Source of the DNA: Gnetum montanum
Lineage: Eukaryota > Streptophyta > Gnetopsida > Gnetales > Gnetaceae
Length of the DNA: 55,733 nucleotides
NCBI GenBank assembly: GCA_015680685.1
Contig: MNCI01008971.1
Span: forward strand, 13,814 to 69,546
Direction: 5' to 3'
How positions within the stretch are numbered: the first letter of the stretch is position 1; each line of letters begins with the position of its first letter. Below the pieces are notes generated by a model that saw only the letters and a program-made list of their open reading frames with translations, ran no database searches and had not been told where the DNA came from. This document shows, one piece after another, positions 12,878-25,600 of the stretch. The translations under genes were made by a program, and so were the position numbers.

Positions 12878-13630
12878 CTAAAAACATTGTGACCGGAGTG
12901 GGATAACAGTTTCAGGATAATCGTCTCTTATCCCTGCAAGAGAATAATAGGCCAACACTTCTGCAGGTTGATCCAGAGTCTCTGGAGTAAACTCAATGTT
13001 CCAAAATGGGCGCTGCATTACAAGAAGATCTACACCTGAAGGCGTAGCATTGTATCCTTGAACCCAGATATACTTCAAAGATTTTAAATTAAGAACAGCC
13101 ATTGAGAGTGCTTTTTCACTAAAGCAACAGCCTCTTAATTCAAATCTCTCCAACTTCGGGCAGCCTCGAGAAAACTCCAGGAGTCCCCTGTCGGATTCCC
13201 CAACATAACCAAGAAGTATCCATCTTACTGTCTCACTGTATCTTCCAACATAACCTAGTCCTATATCTGACAAACCTCCAGGCCTCAGGTAACATGCAAA
13301 CCTTGTCAGTTTTTCACAACCAAGCAATAATGCCCTAATGCCATTATCCAGCGGCAAGTCAGCTACTTCTTCCTCCTTGTCCAGCAAGACTAATCGAAAA
13401 TCCCTCAAATTTTTAGAAAATTTGCCAACGGTCTCTAGCGCAGAATTTGTGATGTCAGAAACATAAACAGCAATAAATTCTAAATTAAGACAACCTTCGG
13501 CAACATCGGCTAGCCCTTTATGAGAAATAAAGCCCAGATCATCTTCCCCACGCTCTACTCTCAGACGTTTCAGCTTTTTACAATTAGTAGCAACAACTTG
13601 CAATCCCCTATCTCCAATAACATCTAGAGC
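12878..13630 (-). CDS. COI1: COI1 coding exon 3 (residues 339-588, LRRs and C-terminus)
   Basis: This exon has 753 bases including the stop. The acceptor TTTTACAG lies at 13638-13631, preceded by a pyrimidine-rich stretch and a branch-point-like CTGAT about 27 bases upstream. It starts GCT CTA GAT in phase 0 (ALDVIGDRG). It holds pocket residues R362, Y394, R417, Y452, R504 and W527, and the family C-terminal signature AYYSLAG. No frame damage is visible. Confidence 0.97.
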   Translation of the reverse strand, partial: ALDVIGDRGLQVVATNCKKLKRLRVERGEDDLGFISHKGLADVAEGCLNLEFIAVYVSDITNSALETVGKFSKNLRDFRLVLLDKEEEVADLPLDNGIRALLLGCEKLTRFACYLRPGGLSDIGLGYVGRYSETVRWILLGYVGESDRGLLEFSRGCPKLERFELRGCCFSEKALSMAVLNLKSLKYIWVQGYNATPSGVDLLVMQRPFWNIEFTPETLDQPAEVLAYYSLAGIRDDYPETVIPLRSQCF

Positions 13631-16600
13631 CTGTAAAATGCAAAGAAATAAAAGTGATCAGTAACCTCCAAACCATTAACATGATCTAAGTGTCTTGAAT
13701 TTAGTTACAAACAAAGGTATGATTGTGCAATTAAATTGCCATTATCCAAGAGAAGATACAAAATTCCTTGATAACGAGTGCAAATTGCAATGAAACAAAA
13801 TAAATCATGAATGCAATTTTGTTAAATGTCAAATCCTTGCAAGATACGTAGTTGGTTTAATCTGAGATGATTAGCTTTCCAATATCAGAAGAGAACAGAA
13901 GCTTGCAACTAGTCTAACATATCAATCAACCAAGTATCAACAGCAGCAGGATGACAACCTACTTCAGCAAAACAGATGAATATCAATTTATGGAAAGGAA
14001 AAATACGATGAAAAAAAAAANCGTTCTGACCAGCTTGGCATGTGTAAAATATTGGATGGACAAAAAGTTTAATATCAATGATTTTTACTAGATGAATTAT
14101 AAGAAATGTGGAAAATAGGTAAAAGGCCAAAAATAAATTAAAAACCCTCATAGCATATAAACTAAAAAGTGACTTAAAACAAGACAAAAAGGTAAGTGAC
14201 TTAAAACAAGACAAAAAGGTGGGGCCATGACAAAAGTCAATGTGGGATGGTAATGTATGCTCCATGACATGCTTATGATAACATCTATTTATATGCGAAC
14301 TGTCTACTTCATATTAATGGCTGAAAAAAGGGGACAAAGGAGAGCCATGTGACTTTCTTGAGTGTTGTCAATTTCACATGTCTACTCCCTCATGAAAGCT
14401 TGCTTGTCCAAGTCAAGTAGCAATGATGTCATGAATAAAAAAAGGATTCTTGATGAATGGGTTGCATACTCATTGTGCATTGTGTAAAATTTTGTGCACA
14501 AGTCTTTACCCAAGCCCTAGGGTCTCCTCCATCCTATAAATAGAGGGGTTGTTTGCTCTCATTTTCACTTTTGGCCAATCAAGGGGAAACTATGCTAGTT
14601 GGAGGGGTGAGGAGTTGAGGAAACAAGAGTAAGAGTGGCTGTTCCTTGCTTATTCTTAGCCATCTCTTGGGCTGTCTTGAGTGTTCTTGTGGGCTCTTGG
14701 GGGGTAGCTTTTAGTGCTGCTGTTGGAGGCTTTTGGGTGTAAATTTTGAGGACTGTTTGGCTGATTCAAGGGACTGTTTTTTCTGATTTTGTGAAGGTAT
14801 TTTGGCAGCACCTTGGACCTGCAATTTGAAGGTGATTTCTTGAGGCTATTAGCTGGACAACAACTAAAACTTGCTGTGTCTTCTCCCTCCCAAAATTGGT
14901 CAAGTTCAATTTTAAAGGTGTGTATTTCAAATCCTTCTTGTACAAAATTTTAGGTGTTTGAAGTTGCATTAGCTTAAACAAGTGAAAATTATTTAATGAG
15001 GGCATGTGGGATTTCTTGTGACTTGTGAGTCATGCATGGAGTCTTTCATGTGTCTTGGATTTGATTTTTGGTATGCATGGAGTCTCTCATGAGTATTGCA
15101 GGTTTGTTTTGCTATTTTTAACTCCAAAGTTGTAGTGTAAAATAATTACCAATAACAATCTTATTCATAACAAATTTAATAAGTTCAAAGATGCAATTAT
15201 TACCACAATTTTGGAAGAGAAAAATGATTGATATTTGGAAAGCTTTCACTTATCCAAAAATTTGGATTATTTTATTATGTATAATACATCAAGGTCATCC
15301 CATCAATACTTGACTTTAGCATATAAATATTGTTTTTCCTCAATATCCTCTTTGTAAAAGTGAAAACCACTTTGCATATATTTTCTTGAGTGCCAAGTTG
15401 CACAACATGCTTGGATTTGAACCTCTAAAATTTAGAACTTTCAACCAAGCATTAATGATGTCATTTTTGGTAATCAAGGTCATTTGTCAATTGTCCCTTT
15501 GTATTTATAAATGTCTTCAGCCACTTGTTCTTTATTATATTTAGAATATTCATAGTGCAGTTGTTTTTCAGCAGCAAAAACATAACTATGATCTCCCATT
15601 ACGAGGTAAACATCAAAGTCTTAAAGATGTTTTTTTTTTCAATTACAACTTCGAGCAAAAAAATTCTAGTGAAGGCAAAGAACTTAATTTGTCTCTTGCA
15701 TTATTATTCCTTTTAAATTTGTGAACCTAAGTTGGAAAAGCTCTCAATTCCTGTTACAATTGGTTTCTTATTTTTAACTCTTACATCGATTTTTCTTTGG
15801 AAAAAGTATTCTTCTCTTTACAACAAAGCATTTAATTCATCTTTTGACAATGAAACAGGTTTCCAAAATGGTGAAACAAAAAGTATTTTAAAAACTTTGG
15901 GAAAATGTTGAAATAAAGAAATATTTTTATTTCAATGGTATCAAAGGAGGCCTTAATTCAAAGGCAAACTATTTAAACATTGCTATACCTCACCATTTGT
16001 AGTGCACAATTAGCAAAGCATGAATGGGATATTATCATCTAAGAGTTGAAACAGATAAGTAGCTCAAAATTCCTCATGAAAAACAAATATGCAAATTGTG
16101 CAATACAAATAACATCAAAGATGAATACCATACCTACAATGTCCTACATTTTAAGACATTATACATAAATGAAATAGTACAATTACAAATTTTATTGATT
16201 TGTTTTAAGTATTACCAAGAACACTTCTTAATGATGTTTTCAAAACTCATAGCATATAAATTTTTACTCTCTAATAGATTCATAGGATATATAAATATGA
16301 TAAAATTTTAGTTTAAATTTTAATTTCAATAACACAAGTTCATGACTCTGAACCAAGAGGAAGAAGCAAAGAAGGATGGGAATAGTATAACATCAAAGGA
16401 GTTGATGATCCTTTGAAGAAACCATCATTAAGATAGGTAAGGAAAAACATAACATTGGCCCCAAAAGCCTTGACATGCCTTAAAAAGACATAAGTTGATG
16501 CTTGAAGGAAGGCCATTACCAATGATAGAATTAAAAAGAACCTGAACTATGCATAAAATTAATAAAATTAAACTCCTTAATATATCACTGAAAATGCATC

Positions 16601-19600
16601 AGTAAATGTCTTGAAGTTAGGCCTCTATTAAGGAAGCATTCAAAGAAACAATTAGAAGCATGTCATTGGAGTTTTATTAGCCAATGTTTAAAGGTAGACA
16701 TCTACTTAGTTACCACTTGCAGATTAGTGGAGGTACATGTCCGGAATTCACAAAGTTTCAAAATCATTTTATTAAAAATAAAAAATAAAAATCAGGAAAA
16801 AAAAAAAAAGACAAGTAGCAATATTTGTTTCAGATGGCTACCCTAATATTTTAGATGATGAAAGCAAGGTGAAGTGATACAATGTCATTGGATGTAGAAA
16901 GACTTGGTTTTAAAATTACAAAAAAGGACACGTAGATCATCACTGATAATATTTTTAATTAACAATTAACTAATCTAAAATGTTTATTTCTTGTATTCAA
17001 GTAAAAATGATGTTTGATTCACATTCTTTCCATCCTATTCTTTCTTTTCAGAATTCGTACTCATTTCATCAGATAGTACATATTGAAATATTGCTATTTT
17101 GATAGGTAGATGGAATGATTTAAAAGACAGGCAAAATAATTTTCTTAACTTCTTGAAAAAGTCAGAAAATTGAAAAAAATGCCAAACATTCAGAAAGAAG
17201 TTTACAGAAAAAGTTAGCATGTTTAAAAGGAAATATTTTGGATGCTTCATATTGCATATCCTATAAATTCGCATAACATAAATACATATAATGTACATAA
17301 ACAGCACAATTAAACATAAAAAAATATTGACAAAGAACATAATTAATACATAAATTTGCAAACTATATTAATATTAGTTTAAAAAACTACAATGGTTCAT
17401 TTGTTCACAAAATCATCATCAAAAAAAGTTATAAAAAGTTAAAACATGTTGTATTAATGTGTAGTTGTAAAATATTCAAAATATATTAAACACAAACATA
17501 AAACTAAAAGTAGCTGTGAATTTGATACATCTAGTGGTATATTTATAATATATCAAACATAGTCCAGCATGACTACACACAATCCAACATACAATGTTGA
17601 ATGCATAGAATGCCAAATGTGCATTGTTCTTAATTTTAGGTGTCTCACTTTCTATAACTTTTAATAATCAAGCTAATTTAAGTAACTTTTATTAACTTTG
17701 ATTAAAACTAATTATAGTTTAAACAGCAGCTATTGGTCATATGGTTAGCATATACAGAGTTGACTCAAATGTGCTAGGTTCAACACCTAGTACCATCACC
17801 TCTTTACACTCATTTTGGTGCTACCTTAAGGATGTATCCTAAGCATCACTACAGCCACAAATACACTTTATAAATTTATTATAGTTTAATATTTTATATT
17901 TAAAATTTTGATTTTGAATTTATTATCTGAAATAAACAATAAATAGTTTATGATATATTTTGAAAAATAATTTCAAAAAAAAAACTCACCATTTTTCTAC
18001 TTTAACAAAAATGTTAGGCACACTATTTCTCGAAAAAAGTTGGTGAAAAATATCATGCTGAATCGTGAACAAATTTTTTTTTAAGTAGCGAAAAATCGCC
18101 AACTTTTTAATCACCAAGTACACATGTATAAAATTTTAAGACAAACATTAAGAGAAGAATATATATCCAAGCTTCTTAGCACCATTCAATCACTAGGCTA
18201 TCCATGAGTATCCTAGATGATGGGTATTCAGTGGCATATGAGCATCACCTATTTAGATATCTCATAGTGTTCAACATTTTTGACATCACGATATCTTCCG
18301 TTGTTATAAATATATGGGTATTCAGTGGCATATGAGCATCACCTATTTAGATATCTCATAGTGTTCAACATTTTTGACATCACGATATCTTCCGTTGTTA
18401 TAAATATCTTTAGTTATAAATGTATCGACTGTACGCATATTAATCACTTTTCCTGTCGTTAATGACCTCGTAAGTCCCAAACCATTACAACTATCCTCAC
18501 TCCACTTGTGATCATTCAAATAAGAAGTCCAGTATTCACACCATGAGTTGTACGCATAATCGTTGAGGAGAAGAAACTTATTGATTTTAATAAAAGTATA
18601 CTTGTCTCTATTAAAATTTTTCATCATCTTTGTTAAAATTTTTAATAGTTACTTATGTATTAACAGAATTTATTTTATGTCAAATGGAGACATGATTGAT
18701 TGAGAGTACAAGGGAAGGAAAATTATTAAATTGTGAAATTTTTAGATAAAATACTAATCAATTTTCTTATAAATATGATGGATGGCGTTAAATTTCGTTT
18801 GCTTAGAAGAATCTTAAGGAAGCAGAAACAGAATCAACTCCAATTCTTTCAATCAAAATGCCATATAAAATATTCTTTAAAGTTACAAGATTTCCTATTC
18901 TTACAATTTGATTGTTTCCTAATCAGGAACTGACCTCTTCACCTTCCACAGAATGAACTTGAACTCAAGACATGACTAAGTACCTGTGAGGAGTCACGAC
19001 ATTTGACTCTTTGCTCACACCTTTTTGTGAGTTAATAGATTTGTATGCATTAATTCGTATGTTGGGACTTAGAGGCACAAAACAATTTAACTTACGAAAT
19101 GACTTGTTAATTTACATGAAGTATTGCTACCTAATTCATACTTCATAAATTTTGACTAACAGACACATACATTGACTCACGAGCAATGTAATGTGTAATG
19201 AAGAAAGTAAAATATACGAAGCTAGGGGGGGTGCCTAATCTTTAGACACAATATCATAATCTTAATAATAATGAGGATTCATAAAGCTCTTTAATTTACA
19301 TCTTAATTTTGGAGATACAACTCTAATCCTCACTTTGCATTAAAAATGAGAAGATGATTTATAAGTAATCCCTGAAAACATCAAAAGGATGTTTAGCTCA
19401 TGCCTTTGTAAAACCATCTACTTTCTAGGATTTCATAAATATATATTGGATATCCACGTACTTCTCTAAATACTTTAACCTCACAAACTGGACACTAATC
19501 TCAATGTGCTTCCTTTTATTATGATACACCTGATTTTGTACCACTTTCATAGCTACTTAATTATCCCAGTGGATTATTATATGTTTGGGCACATCCACAC

Positions 19601-22600
19601 CAATTCTCACAAGTAATTACTTAATCCACTTAACATCTTGGGTTGTTTATCGTAGGGCACAGTATTACACTTCCATGGATGATAATGATATTACTCTTTG
19701 TTTGCTATTGCACCAATTGATTGTATTTCCATATAATTGTATTAAGAACCCTATTCATGAGCTCCTAGTTTTGATATCTCATAAAATAAGAAATGTCACC
19801 TTCATATGCTAGTAATTTGGTTTCTATATAGTAATCACAAGTTGATTTATGGCTAACTGAGTATCTGGTCGTTTATTTGTAAGTAAATTAAAGCTCCAAT
19901 AACTCGATGATACTGCATGGAATCAACTGCATCATCTTTCACATTGATCTTGAATCCAGGAGTTATTGGTATAAAGGACTTGCAATAATTTTGCATATCA
20001 AATTTCTCCAATAATCCAACAATGTACTTTTTCTGAGAAAAGGTAATCTGATCACATTCTTGTCTTAATTCCATATCAAGATAGTAGATAGTAGGGTGGA
20101 GGGCCAAGATCTAAAATATCAAATCATGAGGAAAATTAATGCTTAAAGGTATTCCCAATTTGAAAACTTGAATTGGCCACCAAGTTGACGTCAACATGGA
20201 AGGTAAGCACCATTTGAATCTATTTGTCTTGCATTAAGACATATAGTTTATTGCTCAATTGTAATTTCATGAATCCATAATTGATTAAAATGCATTGCTC
20301 TTGTTGTACCATGCCCTTGGTGCTTGTATAGGTATGGAGATTGCCCTTTAAGCTTGCACAGTAGTTTATCATCCTTCATAAATCCTTCAAGTTGCTCTAT
20401 GTAAATTCCTTCTTGTAATTCAAGATACAAAAAGTTGACTTGACATTAATTCGGTGTAGTTTTCATTGAAACGTCACAAATAATGAGATAATTATCCAAA
20501 CAATCACCATATAATCCACTGATAAAAACCTTTCTCAGTAATCACCTCTCTTGACCTAGAAAATTCCTTCTACTACAAATCATGTATTGTATTTATCAAG
20601 GTTGTCTTCACTTTGAATCATCATCATCCTAGTCTTGTCCCAACAAAATAGGATCGACTACATGAGTTTATTTTACCATTCGTCTCTATGAAAAGCTGGA
20701 TCTTTGTTTATTTGCAATTTTTTTCAATCATCTTCAATTGTTTTTTCTATGACTTTTTGGGTCTTCCTTTCTATGGTTTTCGTGGAATAGTGAAATAGCA
20801 GCCTTTTCTAATAAGTTCATTATCTGATCTTTGCCAATGCCCAAACCATCTAAGATGTCAATCCTATAGCTTATCTGAAATGGCAACATCTCCAAGTCTT
20901 CCTCTAATGTTTGTATTGCGCAATTTATCTCTTCTTCTAACATTCAACATCTATCAAAGCATTTGCATTTCTGCTACATTGATTTGTTGTTCATGTCTGT
21001 TTTGAACTTTCCAACATTTAACACCATATAAGATAGTAACCCTAATGACTAAAGGATCATCACCCACAAGCTCAATTAGTATCCTATAAAATTTTTCCTT
21101 TAGTTTTATTGGGACTCATTTATCATATAACACCACTAGCCTGCCTTCATTTTCACCATCCTACCTTAAATCCTATTTTTTATATATTTATCAATTTCAC
21201 CATCTAATTGGAACACTGACACTAGGTAGTAGAACTATTTGCAATAAGAGACTTTTTGCCTTGATTTGTCACTTCTACTTCAGCACTATTTATGATGTTA
21301 TTAAAATTGCATTTTATATAATATATCTTACTTCAAATGAATTTTAAGCCTTTAGATTCTAAAGCATGTCTCCACTTTTCTAGTTTAGAAGCAATATTTT
21401 CTTGGGTAGTATCCACCAAGACAATATCATTTGCAAATAGATTACAAGGGATTTCATCTTGTATTTCGTTTGTTGATTCATCCATAACAATAACAAACTT
21501 TATCATATGCTTTTACCAAATCAAAGAAGAGCATATGCAAATTTCTCTATATTTTTTGAATTTCTCCATTAATTGTTGTATCAAGAAAATATCCTCTATA
21601 ATAGATCTCCCTAGCATTAATCCAAACTGATTTTTTGATACTATTGATTCAAGTCTAAAACGTCGCTCTATGACTCTCTCCCAAAGCTTTATAGTATGGC
21701 TCATTAGTTTGATTCCTTTATAGTTTGCACAATTTTACACATCTCCTTTACTCTTGCATATGGAAGCAACAATGCATTTTCTCTAATTTTTTAGCACTTC
21801 TTCAGCCTTCAAAATTTTGTTAAATAATTTTGTCGGCCATGAAACTCTTGTATTTCTCACTTGTTTCCAAGCTATAGGAATATCATTTGGTCCAATAGCT
21901 TTGATATTAAATAATTTCATGTGCTACAAACTTTAAGAAACCAGAGACCATCAATACAAATTCTTTTGATCAAAATATTATCTTAAATTTTCATTAATGT
22001 GCGAGTTACAAGATTTCTTGTTCTTACAATTCTGTGTTCCTAGAAATCTGTTGTGACCATTGGTCCTTGGGAACCCTCCTAATAAGCCTCTCAAGGTCCC
22101 CTCATGCATCAAGATTATGTGGTAACTTTCCACCACAACAAGTTGTATTGGTTGTTTCATAAATTCTTCTTCTAAACCTTTGGTCATAATCTTTTATCCT
22201 ATTTAGGAACTAACCCCTTCAATTTACATACACACTAGACTTGAGCTCAACACATGACTAAGTGCCTTTGAGGAGTTGTGACTCTCAACTCTTTGCTAAC
22301 ACCGTTTCATGAAGTAACATACTCGTAAGTACCAATTTGTACGTTGGTACTTAGACACACAATACAATTTAACTTACAAAATGACTTTTTAGCTTACATG
22401 AAATATGAATTACCATCCGACAAATGGCACCACAACAAAATCAAAGTTCAACTCAAGAGGAGAAAGAACAAGGAAGAAAGACTAAACTAAAAACAATTTA
22501 AAAAGCAGAAGATAATGTTGTCGAGACTATGAAACTAAACAAACCAAGAATCGACGTCATGTAAAGGTGCTAGAAGCTTCAACATTAAGGAGGAAGATTA

Positions 22601-25600
22601 TGTAAGAATGTTCATGTGTGTTGATTTTTATTATGTCAAAGTCTAATTTTGTTCTAAATTTTATGAATCACATGTTACTTATTTTTTTTGTCACAAGTCT
22701 ATAGATATAGTTGAATGAATCAAAGATGAATTTCAAGATGACCATGGGGGAATAACAAAAAGTTGTTTATTCATGAAAGAGCTATGATGGCATTTAAACA
22801 AAAAGTATATAGCCTAAGACAACATTTAAATAAGAAATTAATGAGCTAAGATGACTACATAATACAATGATCTGTACACAACTATGGTTGCACTTGCATA
22901 AAACTGGCCTCCCTTCAGATTTGATTGTAGCAACTCAAAGATTGTATGATGAAGTGATTATTGAAATCACAAATAGCAAATCAGAGAAAAAAATTCAATT
23001 CCAAAGCAAAATTGGAGTTAAGCAAGGTTGTCCACTTTGTCAATTTTCTTAGGTATCATTATTGATGAAATGCAAGAATGGTTATGCAAGAGGCAAAATA
23101 CTCATGCTATCAAAACTGGATCCCAAGTAGTAAATCTTCTTTTATATGCAGATGATGTTGCCTTGATCTCCACTACCGCAAAATATATTGCAAATTTTAA
23201 AAAATTATTGTCATTCATCTGATCTTCAAATTAATGTAGATATAACCAAATTGGTTATCTAGGGTACAAGAAATAAATGTTATAACCTCTATTTTGGAGG
23301 TACCAACACGCAAATAGTATATTCTTTTAAATATTTGGGTCTCATTTGTATGAACACTTACATGTGGGGGAAGTGCATCAAAGAAAAAATAGCATGAGGT
23401 TTCAAGGCTTTGTAAGCTTTCAAAAACAACTGCAAGGATTTAGGCCTCTAGGCTTGGAAGGTTAGAAAACAAATTTTTCAGTCTATCATCTATCCTATTA
23501 AATTGTATGGATGTGTTGTTTGGGGAACTTGACTCGATGCTAACTTTTGGAAACATATTGAAAGAGCGCAAAAAACTTTTCTTCTCGAAGAGTTAAAGGT
23601 GAAAATGCAAACACCTTACTTAATGTTATTATGTGAATGTGATTTATTACCTTTAGAAGTAGAAGCCTTGTGTCAATTCATTACATACACTCATAGCTTG
23701 GATATCTTAATGCAAGACAAATTCTCTAAAGCAATTCTTGAGGATTCACATGACTATGGTTGGTATTGTCAAGGGATGCAATGGTTGAAAAAATGAGATC
23801 TCTTAGGAGGATATGCAGCAAAATTCTAACTATATTTGCCAACTAGTCAAGCATAAGGTTTTAACACGAATGTGGGTTAATGTGGAAGGCAAGAGGCAAT
23901 TTTATTTACGCCACATTAGAACTAATCAACTAGATGTAGAAGTTCACTATCCCTCAGCTACTATTCTTATCGAAATTCTATCAACAAGCTTTGCTTAAGT
24001 TCTAATCATCTTAGAATTGAAAGTGGAAGATGGATTCAACTCCTCCGAGAAGGATGCATTTGTAGGTTGTGTAAATCAAGAACCCTTAAAGATGAGTTAC
24101 ATGTGTTATTTTCTTGTGCTATGACTACCCATTTGAGACAATGTTAATGTTATAGCAAAAAGCATGTATGATTTGTTATTCATGTCCCCATTGGTGCTTG
24201 GTCCATTTCTAATCTATCTTTATTTTTCATGGAAATGTAACGTCTGTCCAATAGATCCTATGGGTCTTCAGACATAATAAAGCTTCATTTCATTTTCATT
24301 TTTCAATACACCTTGCAAATATTATTTTGTTAATTCACTATTAGTTATACTTAATTATGTTAAGAAATTAACAGTTTTTTTTCCTTCATTGTAATAGTGA
24401 TAACCAGCTCAATCATTAGCCAATTAGCTTCAAGATTAACCATACAAGAGTAAGTACTTCACTACAAATTCACATTAAAAAGACGACAACCCTTACACAT
24501 CGCGTACACAATTCTATAACATGATCCTTATAGAAGATTCAACTAAGTCTAGTACATACTCATTAGATTCATATGGTAGTGCATTGGATATACTTGTTAT
24601 TTTTGAACTATTAAGTTGTAAGTATTGAATGTACTCGCTGCACTACAGTTAGCAAGTCAAGAAACCCATTATTCCCAATAACATCAATACAAAGGGCACA
24701 GATTTATCAAGGTCACCTCTAGCAAGCTATACCCAGATAATGCCAAATCGCATGTCCCACGCAACCAACATAAAAAGAAGTACAAAAACTTTCAAGAGGC
24801 TGCGGCTTTTGTCTCCTCTGAACATCACTGGGCCATCCTCAATGCAATTCATGAGCAAGAAAGAGCTCATTGCCATTGTAATTGGCTTCCAAAACCCACT
24901 TAGAGTGGGCCTAGGCTTCTGCCCTTTTGTTTTCTATGTGTCTGTCTAGCCTCTCTATCTATTTTGGTGGGCCTCTGTGAGTTTTGGCCGGGTTTCTTCT
25001 CAAGGTTGGGGGTTCTTTTGTTAGTCGTGTTGGGGTTTTGGGGTTTGGGGGAAGACTCCTTTCAAGGTCCTTGGGGTGTCCAAACAGGGAAAATTTTGTT
25101 TGCACTTACTAGGGGGTTCTTATCCCGCTGATGTTTCCAAGTGGTGCTATTCTCTAGGGAGGAGGGGCCTCCCCATGATCTAGGGGGTTTCCTCTCCTCC
25201 CTACTTCTAGCTTATACATATATTTTTTGTTCTTGCTTAATTTTAACCTAACCTTTTCTCAAGAAAAAAAATACAAAGGGCACAAGGGAGCTCTTGATGA
25301 TTTCAGACCAGTACATGAAAGCAAAAGGTATAGACAGCTTAACAAAGCTAGATGATGAAGTATGGGATCCATGCATCCCCAAACACGATTTGAAAATGTA
25401 CATTTAGATCAACTTCGCATCATAGTCACTTGACATTTTGTAGCAAGTGGATACTACAAATTTGCTGCAATGGATTATATGTTAGAATATCATTTGTGAA
25501 AAAATTATTAGGAGAAAATGGCAACAGTACAATGGAATATATGGAGAAGACTATTGACAAAGCAATCATAAAATATATTTTAGCACGTTCATGGAACTCC

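Noticed and set aside
15935-15950. Initiator-Met-tRNA primer-binding site (TGGTATCAAAGG)
   Set aside because: No LTR end or paired LTR can be placed around it, and a 12-base partial match is weak in AT-rich DNA.
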